This document shows, one piece after another, positions 1 through 11,165 of a DNA stretch of 64,000 nt. Under the pieces are notes generated by a model. That model was given only the letters and a program-made list of their open reading frames with translations, did not search any database and had not been told where the DNA came from. Source of the DNA: Liolophura sinensis (Eukaryota; Mollusca; Polyplacophora; Chitonida; Chitonidae). The stretch spans positions 27,473,732 through 27,537,731 of the forward strand of contig NC_088304.1 of assembly GCF_032854445.1 (NCBI RefSeq), in the 5' to 3' direction. Position 1 is the first letter of the stretch. Each line of letters opens with the position of its first letter. The translations under genes were made by a program, and so were the position numbers.

Positions 1-634
1 GTTGTAGATACCCTTTGTTTCCTAGTCGTATTTCGCCAATGACTGATAATAAACTAACAAATAATACACTTGATTGATTTATTTATTTGCCTAACCTCAT
101 TCTTATGTACTATACATATGAAAACATCAAGGTTCAACGAATGAACCATGGGCCTTCACGATCTGCCACTTAGTGTACACATACATCTTCATAGGACAAG
201 CTTAACCTAATAGCACAAATAACGGTGACGTCACTTGCTGTATATGGCACCAGTACGAGTTGCTTAGCTTCTCTGGTGATGAGTTACAAAGAAAATATGG
301 ATTTGCATAATTCCTAAATGAAATGTTATCAGAAGTATTTTCTGATCCACAAACTATATGATTGTTTATATGCAGAGCCTCAGTCGATGGAGCCAATGAT
401 GAAACATGAAAATTGCGAGAACAACTATGTGCAAAGCGTACAAAACACAGAGCCTCTGACTAGGCTTATTATATCGCTGAAATGATTGTATGATTGGTTT
501 GTACAGAATGTCTACTGAACTCTCGATAAATTCGTCATTAACTCTAGAGTGGCAGGCACCCAAGCGACATGTAAGTACGAACTTCTTGCGTAATATCCTT
601 TACGCATCACTTTAACCAGAAAATGTACGAGGCA
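1..634 (-). other. Gene A 3'UTR and downstream flank
   Basis: No further coding signal. Two overlapping AATAAA hexamers on the minus strand (plus-strand 78-87, TTTATTTATT) are the first plausible polyadenylation signals after the stop and would give a 3'UTR of roughly 550 nt. The hexamer lies in an ATTT-rich run, so it could also be a SINE-tail remnant. Confidence 0.35.
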
Positions 635-1050
635 TCATAATTCTCCCTCTTCTCTTGGTGCAACCATCATAACAGTTGACTTTAAAGAAGCATATACGTG
701 GAGGGTATTCCAGCGAATGCCATTTCGCACAAAATAGTGCTTGTGGTTCTCTTTCTGCATATATTTTCCGTTCAAGTGACTCGTGAAACAACTTGTGAAC
801 CACCAGGCGCCATGATAGTGCTCGGAGCAGTTGTCATGGAAACGAGCGTCGTTATCCCGGTCATGCGTACTGAAGGGCTGCCCGTCGTGACTCTCCCACG
901 TGGAGGTCAGCGAGTCTCCTGCGTTGCCATGGTACCCGCTCACGTGAAGCCGAAAGAGCTTGTCCTCGTTTCCGATACTGAAGTGGTCGTAATCCGCATG
1001 GTACTTGACCCCTTCCCAATCCTCCAGTTCAATCCGTAATGACATTTGGC
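635..1050 (-). CDS. Gene A exon 4: C-terminal FBG segment and stop
   Basis: Acceptor TTTTCTACAG|GC; 416 nt to the stop codon. Encodes [55 protein letters not shown] and YFVRNGIRW, the calcium- and ligand-binding half of the FBG domain. It ends with a short non-conserved tail (APREEGEL). Confidence 0.95.
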
Positions 1051-4000
1051 CTGTAGAAAATAAAACATATCAGTCAAAAAGATTTAAATGCCAGTAAATA
1101 CACAATATACAGCAGAGAGAGTAAAACCAGAGCAGAGGTGCCAGTCTGATAGTTACCAAACGGTTACACATATTACCGATGAAATCTGGCCTGTTGTCAG
1201 CGATATCACGCCAGATATTGATGGTGACTTGAGCTTAACATATCACGTGCGCCTGTACAGATAATTTATTTATTTATTTGATTGGTGTTTTACTTCACTT
1301 CTTACAATCGAATATTTCACTTTCTGTACAGATGACAACTAATACATAATATCAATCTAACCATGCCCCCAAAAGTACGAAATTCCAGTAATGAATTACA
1401 CAAGCATGACTAAAGGAAGCCATATTCTGTGTTTGATTGTAGTTTTGCAAATCAGTTGTGAAAGTTGGGTCAATTATAATTTAGTAAATTACGGGACGTC
1501 ACGTGTGTGGGACAGGAATCAGATACTATGCGGTGATCACGGCACATTAAACAATACACAGTCAAGGAATAAAATCGCACATTTGTTCAGCAAACCACCG
1601 CCTTCGTGCCAAGTAGGCAACTAACCTAAGTCTGCAACCGATTCAAGTGGATCTCCATTGTAACACGGAACTGATCAAGGCTCAGCGAGTTTGACACCCT
1701 GACGGATATGGCCATTCTAGAAGTTTTATCACGTAGCTCTGTTTTTGTTTCTTTCATGTTCTAACTTAGTTTGTAACAGTTTGCAAGAACCATGCGTCTA
1801 GACTTAACTCAAACATCAAATATGGAATATTAGAAGACATGGTTTCTCACCATTTTTTGTCAGATGATAGATGTTGTCATTGCCAATCCAGAATTCACTC
1901 TCTGGCACCCCAAATCCTGACTTGTATTCAGACCAAGTGCGGTAAAAGTCCTCTGAGCCGTTATATCGCCTCTGTATAACAGTCCAAGCTGAAAAGAAAA
2001 GCAAGAGAAATATTTACATTCGGGTTTAAGTGTATTCTTGGTGAATATAACTTCGTTTTCTCTAGTATTTTATGTGAACGCCAGAATCTTGAACAGGCCG
2101 CTTATACGGCTTAAAGGCCGTGGTCCTGCAACAAGGAGGCACATTATACGTACATGCACCCTAATGATTCCTTCGTCGTCATATGACTGAAAAATTGTTG
2201 AGTACGACGTTAAACCCCAAGCACTCACTCACTCACTTAAAGGCCGTGACATTTTTGTCATATGTTCATGTGCCACACTGCTTCGCTTGAACGCCATATC
2301 TATGACATCAGAAATGGCACGTAAACAGTACAATGTCAGGTGGCCCACCAGGCCTTGACCTAACCTCTCATCGTTAGTAAGTGGTTGGGACACGATAGGA
2401 CGCCACCCATACGTGGAAATTGACATATAGAAAGGTCATATCAGGAATGTTTAATTGTTCTCATTTACTATTTAAATTTTTATTCCATTAAAATTGCTGG
2501 CAGTAATAGCACTCATCACCAAATTGAGCATTTCAAAGGACACACTTATTACATAAGTGGGACCTCCGTGGCTCAGTTGGTTAGCACGCTAGCACAGCGT
2601 AATGACCCAGCAGTCTCTCACCAATGTGGTCGCTGTGAGTTCAAGTCCAGCTCATCCTGGCTTCCTCTCCGGCCGTACGTGGGAAGGTCTTTCAGCAACC
2701 TGCGGATGGTCGTGGGTTTCCCCCGGGCTCTGCCCGGTTTCCACCCACCATAATGCTGGTCGCCGTCGTATAAATGAAATATTCTTGAGTATGGCGTAAA
2801 ACACGAATCAAATAAATAAATAAATAAATAAATATATTACATACATAATTATTTTGGGTGGATCTTTTGATGGACTAGACGGTTTGTTAAAATAGTAAGT
2901 CCAAATATAACAGCTAGCAAGTGTGTATCTACTACATGCACGTTATCAGAAATGTAAATCCTAATTTGCTTACCTGTGTTGTTGAAAACTTTGCACAAAG
3001 CTGTGAACGGCTCGCGTGCTCCCTTGGGTTTAACTGTGATGTGGAAATCTCCATGAAACAACTTACTCATGTCACGATAAACTTCACTGCAATCTGAAAC
3101 CAAGACGATTTATATAGTAAATGAGAAGTCAGGAATATTCCAGCTGATGTTTGTATTTTCAAAAATACGATTCTATAAATGGAATATATTTAGAATTTAA
3201 ACGATATGTTGTGATAATATTAAATACTCAGTAATAAAGTTTTGGCCTTTTTGAATAAAATTAACATCCATGACACAAACCTCTTGCTGGGAACAAATTC
3301 AAAACTTTCAAATTTGTCAGCCAGTGCGTTCCGAATGGAAAGTTTGAAATGACTCACATTCATGTGCATGTAACCTACTAACCAGAGCCGGATTACCTGG
3401 ACAATGAAGAAGACAACGAATTAACAATTACTACGGAGTGTACTCACCCTTTGGGTACGTAACAACTTGAGCGTCATTCGCCTTGCTTGACTTCTCCACT
3501 GGTGTCATATTTCCCAGCACTTTTCCATGCTTCTGTTTTAACAACTTTACTAACTTGGCGACTCTGTCAGCTAAACTCGTCACCGCATTTTCCAGCCTAG
3601 TCTGCTTCGAGCTGATGTCCTTGGCTGTTGTTTCATGGGATCGAGAGAGTAGAATGGAAAGTTCCAGTGCCTCTGTCTGCTTACTGACGCTTAGTTTTGT
3701 ATGCTCTAGATCTTTGGACAACTTCAGCATCCGAAATTCAAGAGCCTTCAGCTTTTCTTTCCTTAATTCGTGAAAATTATGACGAGATCGTTTCGTCTGT
3801 CTGGAGTGGCTTTCGAATTCTCGTTCATCGACACGTGATTCGAGATGCAATTTCAAGTCCTTTAGTCGCTGGTCCACTTTGTTCTGAATAAGACTCTCAA
3901 GGTGTGTCCAGTTGACTCGACAGTTAAAACCGTCACCACTTTCCTCCATAAAGTCTTCTTGTAAACTGAGTTGTGTAGATAAGTGATCACCTTCCGGCTT

Positions 4001-4051
4001 CACGAGATACAGGCAACTGCACAAACACACAAAATATGCAACTAAATGCAT
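635..4051 (-). CDS. Gene A: secreted coiled-coil fibrinogen-related protein, 4 coding exons
   Basis: Spliced coding sequence join(4051-3448, 3093-2974, 1988-1851, 1050-635), 1278 nt, 425 aa. Seen: ATG at 4051 with A at -3, hydrophobic signal peptide (residues 1-17), Cys44 and an N-glycosylation site (N47-W-T) before a long charged coiled coil (about 48-185), then an FBG domain from D202 to the end. FBG hallmarks are Cys203/Cys235, WTVIQRR opening exon 3, [14 protein letters not shown] at 351-355 (calcium site), and Cys362/Cys375 around HYHGAWWF. All introns are phase 1 with GT/AG borders. Known of the family: FBG domains with coiled coils or collagen stalks (ficolins, techylectins, FREPs) oligomerise and bind sugars or acetylated ligands in innate recognition. 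Inferred: a secreted lectin-like multimer. No Ig domain is visible, so it is not a classic gastropod FREP. Angiopoietin- or tenascin-like roles cannot be excluded. Gene B is its divergent paralogue. Confidence 0.93.
1105..1203 (+). repeat. Family A repeat, partial (gene A intron 3)
   Basis: Carries the family A core order: 'gagagtaaaaccagagcag', then 'gatagttaccaaacggt', 'ccgatgaaat' and 'ctggcctgttgtcag'. Antisense within intron 3 (1051-1850) of gene A. Diverged; the 3' part of the family unit is missing. Confidence 0.6.
1263..1323 (-). repeat. 5'-truncated SINE tail with 10-bp target-site duplication
   Basis: Minus-strand AAATAAATAAATT tail preceded by the 'aaaacaccaatcaaat' motif and the 'gaaatattcgattgt' region of the tRNA-SINE 3' end. 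Flanked by perfect CTGTACAGAT duplications at 1253-1262 and 1324-1333, so this is a short, truncated retroposition into gene A intron 3. Confidence 0.75.
1851..1988 (-). CDS. Gene A exon 3: central FBG segment
   Basis: 138 bp, phase 1, acceptor TTTTCAG|CT and donor AAAATG|GTGAGA. Encodes [19 protein letters not shown] and [14 protein letters not shown]. The usual Gly before WTVIQRR is Ala here (split codon G|CT). By hand count 31 of 46 residues match gene B exon 3. Confidence 0.93.
2123..2235 (+). repeat. CACT-tailed SINE, truncated, with 13-bp target-site duplication
   Basis: 113-bp insert ending 'gagtacgacgttaaacccc' then 'aag' and (CACT)n. Flanked by perfect CTTAAAGGCCGTG copies at 2110-2122 and 2236-2248. 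Lies in gene A intron 2 (1989-2973), antisense. No A or B box remains, so it is 5'-truncated. Confidence 0.8.
2556..2834 (+). repeat. Near full-length tRNA-derived SINE
   Basis: Pol III A box TGGCTCAGTTGG (2569-2580) and B box GAGTTCAAGTCC (2637-2648) in a tRNA-like head. A conserved body follows ('gtgggtttcccccgggctct'), then the 3' module 'cgtcgtataaatgaaat', 'attcttgagtatggcgtaaa' and an (AAAT)n tail. Flanked by TATTACATA at 2547-2555 and 2835-2843. Sits in gene A intron 2, opposite to gene transcription. The most complete member in the window. Confidence 0.88.
2974..3093 (-). CDS. Gene A exon 2: start of FBG domain
   Basis: 120 bp, phase 1 at both ends, acceptor GGTTTCAG|AT and donor AACACAG|GTAAGC. 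Encodes DCSEVY...[13 protein letters not shown], which holds the first disulphide pair of the FBG domain (Cys203, Cys235). By hand count 21 of 40 residues match exon 2 of gene B. Confidence 0.93.
3448..4051 (-). CDS. Gene A exon 1 (coding part): signal peptide and coiled coil
   Basis: Encodes residues 1-201 plus the first base of codon 202. Signal peptide [11 protein letters not shown]..., single Cys44, then heptad-rich charged helix with a basic patch (KRSR near residue 90). It ends TPVE...TYPKG at the donor AAAGG|GTGAGT (intron starts at 3447). The start was chosen because it is the first ATG of the frame and is followed directly by a signal peptide. The frame stays open upstream, but a good acceptor (TTTTTGTTTCAG, exon edge 4107) suggests either a 5'UTR exon junction or an unspliced leader. 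Confidence 0.9.
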
Positions 4052-4201
4052 TGTATTCCAGCAAAGTAAACAGCGTTCTCCCAGATTCACTTTCTTGGTC
4101 TCCCTTTCTGAAACAAAAAGACACAACCTGTTACAATCAGTATTCTAGAAAATGAAATACAACATAAACATGGGAGTTAATCACAGGGCAAATACTGCTC
4201 A

Positions 4202-4212
4202 TTATTTATACT
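4202..4212 (-). promoter_or_regulatory. Candidate TATA box of gene A
   Basis: Minus strand reads AGTATAAATAA, about 155 nt upstream of the start codon. The same AGTATAAAT core lies upstream of gene B. An unspliced leader starting about 30 nt downstream would run through the acceptor-like tract at 4107. Inferred from sequence only. Confidence 0.4.
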
Positions 4213-5930
4213 CTAGCTATTTCTTGGATTGGTATTTTATGCTATTCTGAGGATTATTTCACTTTTTCACTTGATCAGACTTCGGCGACAGAAAACAAGT
4301 TGAGCCCAGGGCCAAATTCAGGACACCGCACCTGATACCTGCAAACCTGCTGGGTATATACTTCCCTGAAAGACTTAATCATAAACACATTTACAACATT
4401 TATAGCCTTATCAAACAGTTCGTTCGTACCTGAGAAGGTCTGCCAGCACCCTGAGGTTGCAACTTCAACTGGAATCAATAAGTTAGGCTAACAATAAGTT
4501 TGGAGCCCGGCTGCAAATAAGAAGCTGTTTGAGATCAACCGGGCAGCTTTTATTACGGGATGCGGCACTCCGATGTGAAACTGGTAGCTTATTTTCTAAA
4601 GTATGCACAAGGCAACGGAAACGAAAGCAGAATGACGTTAAACTTTCTTTACTGAAGTATCCTCTTAGCAGTTTGCCGCAATGCCTTCATCAAATCAGCA
4701 GTGGTGAGTTTTAGAGCATTGACACTCTCACGACATAAAGAATTTTGCCTATATTAAATTGTCTCTTGACTTTGCAAGCGTGTACACTTCTCAAAGTAGC
4801 AAGACTTCATAAATATCGGTTATTTTTAGAAAGGCAACAGATTCACACTTACCGGAGACGTGTGCTAAACCATGTCATGCACCAGTATAAGCTAGGTATA
4901 TGTGGTCTCAATCGTGGTGTTCGGCAGGGATACACGCTTTGTTCCGTCTGCTTCTTACAAGTCCGGGGAGAGACGGCATACTGAGAGCGTACTTCAGCCT
5001 CTGTCACATTACAGCCAGATGGTCTCGCTCCCGTTGACCCCTGCCAAGATGGCGAGAGGGGCCGGGGGTTTGCAATTAAGTGGACTATGGCCTTGATAAG
5101 ACACGGATGACGTAAACCAGCGTGTTTGATGTTCGGCTAGGTTTATGACCGCTGATCTGTAGATCTAACTCCGCGCGGGATTCATCTACTTGTGATTACG
5201 GCATATTTGGTGGGCAGTGTTTGAGGGGGATTGCCGCGGGGGGTGAGGGTAAAGGGGAGAATTTTTCAAAGCCTTGTGTATTTAGTGATGTTGCCGGACA
5301 GGTCACAGAGTGCGCTGCATTTGATGACATACATGTAGACGAGTTACGTAACAATTAAGACAACCCTAGCACATACTTATCTATCACATTTTAAGGAACT
5401 CAGGCGCCGTTATGGTCTTGTAAAGTCATAAACGTGTTTAAGATTTAGTGTTTAATTGCTCGCTGCTATCCTATTTCAACTCCGTGACCTCCAGGGACTT
5501 CTGTTACTCTGAAATGTCTAAGCATAAGGAAGAGTATCTTTAGTTTCTATTTCAGGCAAAGCTGGTATCGTTTATAACACTTCGCTAATACTCCTGTAAG
5601 TGAATTGTACAAAACATGCTTATGTGAGAGCCAGCTTGATTATTGGTATCGCCTATCCTCAAAGCGATCGTATGGGGGAAGGGAAGCTACTATTAAAAAT
5701 TACAGAACAGTTTTCTCCCTTTGTCCTGAGTGTTCCGATGCAGAACATTAGGGAGGTGCTCTGCGGCAAATACGTGTTAAATTTTAACAGTGCTAAGTTT
5801 CTCATACGATTTCCACGATAAAATCGTATCATGTAAATAAAAGGGCCGTAGAACAAAAATTGTGTTAGACGATATGTCAACTGTTTAATTTATTGTATAC
5901 CTGGATGTATGATATCATTGACACGAACAG
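4213..5930. other. Intergenic, no feature recognised
   Basis: Upstream flank of gene A. Short frames only, none with a recognisable motif. A YY1-like 'caagatggcgag' occurs near 5045 but nothing else supports a promoter there. Confidence 0.5.
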
Positions 5931-5931
5931 C

Positions 5932-6075
5932 AAAGAGAGAAAAAACAGAGCATTGACGACAGTGTGACAGTTGGCAAAAGATCACACGTCACCGGTGAAG
6001 TACGGCCTCTTGTCAATTCACATCAGTCAGAGTTGTATTCTAAGCGACAATGTAAATGTATACATAGTACCAGGT
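5932..6075 (+). repeat. Family A repeat copy
   Basis: Core order preserved: 'cagagcattgacgacagtgt', 'gacagttggcaaaagatcac', 'accggtgaagtacggcctct', 'tgtcaattcacatcagtcag', then 'tattctaagcgacaatgtaa'. No coding capacity or terminal inverted repeat was seen. Confidence 0.7.
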
Positions 6076-8904
6076 TAAATAATATTAAAACAATGCAAAA
6101 GGACCAGTCCTCAACCCACTCTGCAATTCTACCAATTCTAAACATAAAGACAGATTAAGAAAAGTTTTGATCCAATCACTGTATTCACTGAAGGTAGACA
6201 ACAGCCGGTATTAAAACCCCTATTTCCTTCTTGGAAAACAACCGGCTTTGCAGTGATTACAGCAGTACAAGATGTGCACCTGTTGTCCTTGTAAACACCT
6301 GGTTTGTCTCTAATCGATGGCAGTAGATATGTAGGAATATATCCGCTCTTTCAGGGTAACTGCATATGATGCTTTAATTTACGGGTACAGTAGAGTAAGG
6401 GTGTGAAATGTTTTCTGGACTTCCTCGACTATTTAGGTTTCAAATTTACCATCTTTATCTAAATGATGCTTTGCGCTAAAGCGTTTTAGTTATTGTAATT
6501 CTCAAATAATAGCTTTTGGTGTATGTATCTGTTCTTTCGTTTTGTACAGTATACTGCTGTGAGCAGATCGCGAGACTCAGGTAATCAGGATGGGCATGAG
6601 GTTGCCCTTTCCCTTGCCCTATCCCTCCCCCACAACCTCCTTAGGGTGGCCTCCAGACTGTTCCAATTAAAGGCTGCTGGGATAAGCTTGTGTTAACTTA
6701 TTCTCTTAGGAATCTTCCGGGGCTTGAGAGCTGAACTGATATGACCGGCTGAAAAACACGGCCCACTTGAGTTAAACGATTCCTGACCAGTGACTAAACG
6801 GCCAAAGGATCCAATGTGACCAGAGGCGAAAAAGCGTCAGATGAAGATAAACGATGTGTGTACAAGTGGGATGGTATCGTGCGTGCACTGGACTGTGAAT
6901 TTCACCCCTTCAGAAAAGAAGCTGTGACTCGGTGCAACGAATGAAAGGAAGCAATTAACGCTAAGCTGAATCATCCCCGAGGAAAGGAAGAGGGTCAAGG
7001 CCATATCTTTACCCCCTCCCCATCCCAAGGTTATATTTGGCGGTTACTGGATGGGGGTGAGTCTGATCCATCATACACGCTTACAGGATGAAATTTGGTA
7101 ACGACTGATAAAATGATCGTACATTTCTTTAGCCTGACGTTTGGCCATTTGTGCATTCTATTCTTTGCTACACACCACTGCCTCTTCAACCATGATGGAA
7201 AGTAACTTGTCCGAGATTAGTGGTTTACCCCGGTCACACCAGATTCATCTAGTGACTGCCACCAAATACGTGGAGAATCCTTGTTTATGGCTCTAGACAA
7301 GAATCAAATAAAAACGAAATGAAGACATGCAGTTAGGCAGGAATGAAGTTAAATAAATAAAAGTCTGTAGGGCATGTCTCCTGTTACCAGTACAAGTTTT
7401 TAGGATTGCAAAAGCCACTGGAATGTTGGCAACCTTTTGCATTAATACTTTATTGTCTCAAAACTAGTCACCATTTTGACACAGCTGTACTTTTGACGCC
7501 ATATCTCCATCCCAGTCATTTACAAGTTGCCCCGACACGTTAACATTATCGGTCAGAGCTGCTGTACTGCTTGTAGTGTATACATTTAGATAATCTTGCT
7601 TCAGTCACGGTGATGCAGAGCAAAAACCGGCCCTTTGGAGCTTGGTATCTCAACAGGTCATGTGGCATCAAAGAGAAAAAATAAGGCTAACTTCGATATA
7701 CTCGAGTACACATATGTCCCACCAATTTACTGTTTTCATGCATGATACTGCGTTTTCCAGATACTTCTGCCCTTTCACAACACAAGGCAGATTAAACATG
7801 GAGTGTGGCGGTAATGAAATAAAAACTCTCGTGCGAAGACATTTTTTTATGTGAGATGTTGTTAAATTTCCAACTGCATGATTTTTATAAATAAGATCCC
7901 AAGCTCTACTTAATTCCCAATCTGCGTAGACGTGAAAGAAGTTTTACTGAAAAAGCGAAGCTCTAGCTGGTTAAGTTCAGCCCAGTGAGAGGCCGTAAGT
8001 ATAGACTTGACTGTTCACACAAAGCGCTGACTAACGCAATGTCACTGTCTCTATGTGTGCTTAGTGCGCTATCATGTTCTCTCAGAGGTGAAGGTTTCAC
8101 TCTTGAAATAGTTACACAGCTATACGTCTATTCCAGGTGGCCAACGTGTATCGTAGACATTGGTTCAGCATAGTGATTAAAAGATAGCATCTAAGGGATA
8201 TGAAACTTCGCTGTCTATGAATGCTTTATCCTGAAGACGCCCTGTGAACATTTCCAATACGAAAAGAGAACGAGAAGAAAAGTAACACTGACAGTTGCAG
8301 TCAATATCATTGGTTCCTGATGATCTACATGTATGCAGACGAAAAAAGGCAATGTATATGTTCTCCACAGTTTGATGATGTTTAAATAAATAATAAATAA
8401 CATGAAAATATATATTTTAATATAATAGTGTATTCTGGAGTATTGACCAATGAAATAATCAGAGATAATTTATCATCATAATCAGACAAATAAATGCTTT
8501 CTTTTTTGTAATGCATTGGTTCTATTTCAATGTTCATCGCCACACATCAGAATGTAAAATCAGCGGTCAGGTCTATTAAATCCAGATTGCCCGGAATGAA
8601 CCGCTTTCTTTTGGCATGTAGACAAACCACCTTATTTGGTGTTAAGCCGAACCTGCGAGAAGTGGAATCGAACATCTGAATCGCCGATCTTCTGATAATA
8701 ATTCGCCAAAGGATCTGAAAGTGGTTTCACGCAGCAATATTCGTTGCCTGGGTTGTAAGGACGCTGGAAGTGGCATTCAGGACATCTGGCGGTCTGTGTC
8801 GCAGTTGTATCTAAATCCGCTAAAGCTGTATACGTACCTTTGTTTATGGCATCAACAGGGTGCTTTTATGAACAGTTGCAATAAAATATAAAAAATAAAA
8901 TATA
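6076..8904. other. Intergenic, no feature recognised
   Basis: No gene, RNA or repeat was recognised on either strand. Only short chance-length open frames. Confidence 0.5.
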
Positions 8905-9110
8905 ACATAAAGAGTTTAATCAGAGCAGTGATGACAATGTGATTGTTGGCAATTGTTGATAGGTGAAATACGGCGTTTTGTCAGTTTGCCTCAGTTTGGG
9001 TCGTAATCGTAATGTTTATGTATTTGTGGCAAATTGCATGCCCCTCGCACCATGGCTTAAGCAGAAATTGATAAAAAATATTTAGTGGTGTTAATTGCAA
9101 TATATTTACC
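8905..9110 (+). repeat. Family A repeat copy with 3' extension
   Basis: Core ('cagagcagtgatgacaatgt', 'gttggcaattgttgataggt', 'gaaatacggcgttttgtcag') followed by the family 3' part 'tgcccctcgcaccatggctt', 'aagcag' and 'gtgttaattgcaat'. The same 3' part appears after the copies at 50.6 and 61.6 kb. Confidence 0.7.
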
Positions 9111-10859
9111 GTTACTGGTCCAGGAACGACTGTCGGAGAAGTCTAAATTGGTACTTGACCAGGAAATTATTTAGGGAGTTTGATTTGTATACATTGCTTA
9201 GCACATCTTCCTTTGACCACTGAGCATTGACGATTATCTCTACCTTACAAGTTATCAGCTTCAATGTTATTTATATATTAATTTCTTACATATTCTTGTA
9301 TTAAATTGTGCCCTAGTTAAGATTTAAAATCATGCGTATAGTCTTTCAATTACCAAGTGGGAGGCCACTTCGTGGTTTATATGCAAATGTTGGACATGAC
9401 GCTCAGTTTACACAAGCATTATCGTTGCGTGGAATGCCAGAGTACTGCAAAAGGATATTGTACGTGTATTATAGTTACTTGGGGTGCCGTGGGGATGCTA
9501 GTTAAGAAGTCTCGTTGCTTTCAGCTGGACTTCCGGTATCACTGATGCCCTAGTCCTGAATGCTTGTTGTCACCACAGTCAAATAACCCATTGTGACGAA
9601 AGACTTAATCGCTATTTTGCATATAAAATGAACACGTTTCAGTGAAGTATTCCTTGTTTATAAGCACCAGGAAGTCTAGCATTGGGCCGTGTAATCCAAC
9701 AGCGAATCACAACGTCCGGTCACTCCCCTACTGTCCGTCGTTCATAGGGACGTTTGATAAGCATTGCCGAGTTTATTTCGGGGTAAACCATGGACATATG
9801 GTAGAGATGGTAATGACAAAACTGGGACTGTTCACCTACATCACTTTTATCTGTGCTTCTCCATGAAAAATAAACACCTCTTGAATTCTATATTGATAAC
9901 ACCAACTCTGCAAAGAGGGGAAGGATCAAGATTTAACATCATGCACGCAGTTCGTGTACTACAACTTGATATTACCATCTATTTCTGTGATCGAAGGCAA
10001 ACTTAGTCTCTTTGAAACAAAGGGGATATTATCCCACATAATTGATTGTAAAGGACCTGGTATGGTAAGGCGTGGAATCCGTCCACAATGCGAAAATCTG
10101 TGCACCTCAAGAACCGAATATATCTGTGACTGACAGCTGCTGACACACTCGTAAGGCTATTTCTTTATTCAGTTATGTTTTACTTCCCTTTTCCCGTTTT
10201 ATAGCAAGACTGCTTTGAAGCAATGCATAGGTGATAAAATCGAAAAATTGGTAGCCTGCTCCAGTCACACCGAAATATCTTTTTTGCCTTAGTCACTGAA
10301 GAATAGGGAAAAATACTACACCATACACGTAACTGTCTTTAGCTTTATATTTCCGCTACTCATAACATGTTAATGTTAATGATAACTAAAGGACCACATG
10401 TGCTCTCAACCAGCGTTCACGTATGATTTCGATATAGCTGCCACACATTATGATGGATTAACAATTACCCACTCTACTTCATGAAACCAATTATTTAATG
10501 CAATACAGCCTAAATCTTTACTCACTATAAAAGTATTTTGCCAGAGAAAATAAATAACCCCACAAAGGATCGAACTCTTCCTTGGGGTAAAATCTTTTCT
10601 CCATAGAGACTCAGTTAGTTCGCTGTACTATGAAGCATGACTGACAGATCATGGTAGAATACGATTTTCAAAGTATGACAAAACTGATCACATTATAAAC
10701 TTATAGAATTGTGCTGGGAATTTGAAATTTTCACTTTCTTATCTCTCTGGGGACGATTCTCCCCCTTACCGTACCAGGTCCTTTATTTTATGGGACAGTA
10801 AATCTGCTTAGAATTATAAAATAAATATAGTTCTTAAGACCACTTTATTGGTTTAAAAT
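9111..10859. other. Intergenic, no gene; possible tRNA-like remnant
   Basis: A B-box-like 'gagttcgatcc' reads on the minus strand near 10567-10577, but no matching A box or fold was found. The rest is unassigned. Confidence 0.4.
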
Positions 10860-10935
10860 AGAAAAGACAACAGCATAGAGAGTAACACCAATGACAACAG
10901 CGTGATGATTTGTAAATGTCTGCACCCATTGCCTG
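10860..10935 (+). repeat. Family A repeat fragment
   Basis: Contains 'agcatagagagtaacacca', 'atgacaacagcgtgatgatt' and 'tgtaaatgtc', matching the opening of family A. It is followed at once by a family B copy. Confidence 0.5.
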
Positions 10936-10959
10936 TGAATCGCCACGCTGGATGTATGA

Positions 10960-11165
10960 ATATAATCTCTCGTCTTTCCAATTTCATTGAAAACTGTTGA
11001 CTGTTCGTCTTTCAATAATTCCGTCCAAATTTTGCATTGCATATATTTTCTCAGATCTGGTAGTTCTTGTTAAACGTCGTGTTGGGAATTGGTCAGGCGG
11101 TGGTTGACGTGGAACGTCCATCATGGATGGCGGCTGGAATATTTGTTACGACGCATAAATTCAGT
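10960..11165 (+). repeat. Family B repeat copy
   Basis: Family B signatures in order: 'tgaaaactgttgactgttcg', 'gttaaacgtcgtgttgggaa', 'ttggtcaggcggtggttgac', 'gtggaacgtccatcatggat', 'ggcggctgg', 'acgcataaattcag'. No coding capacity. Confidence 0.7.

Noticed and set aside
698-1039. 113-codon plus-strand frame
   Set aside because: Antisense shadow of gene A exon 4, which has a conserved FBG domain.
2556-2834. A real tRNA gene
   Set aside because: A and B boxes are present, but the sequence continues into a SINE body and tail with target-site duplication, and no clean cloverleaf was found.
4052-4126. N-terminal extension of gene A before the signal peptide
   Set aside because: The upstream in-frame codon is TTG, and a splice-acceptor-like tract interrupts it. 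The ATG at 4051 gives a signal peptide directly.
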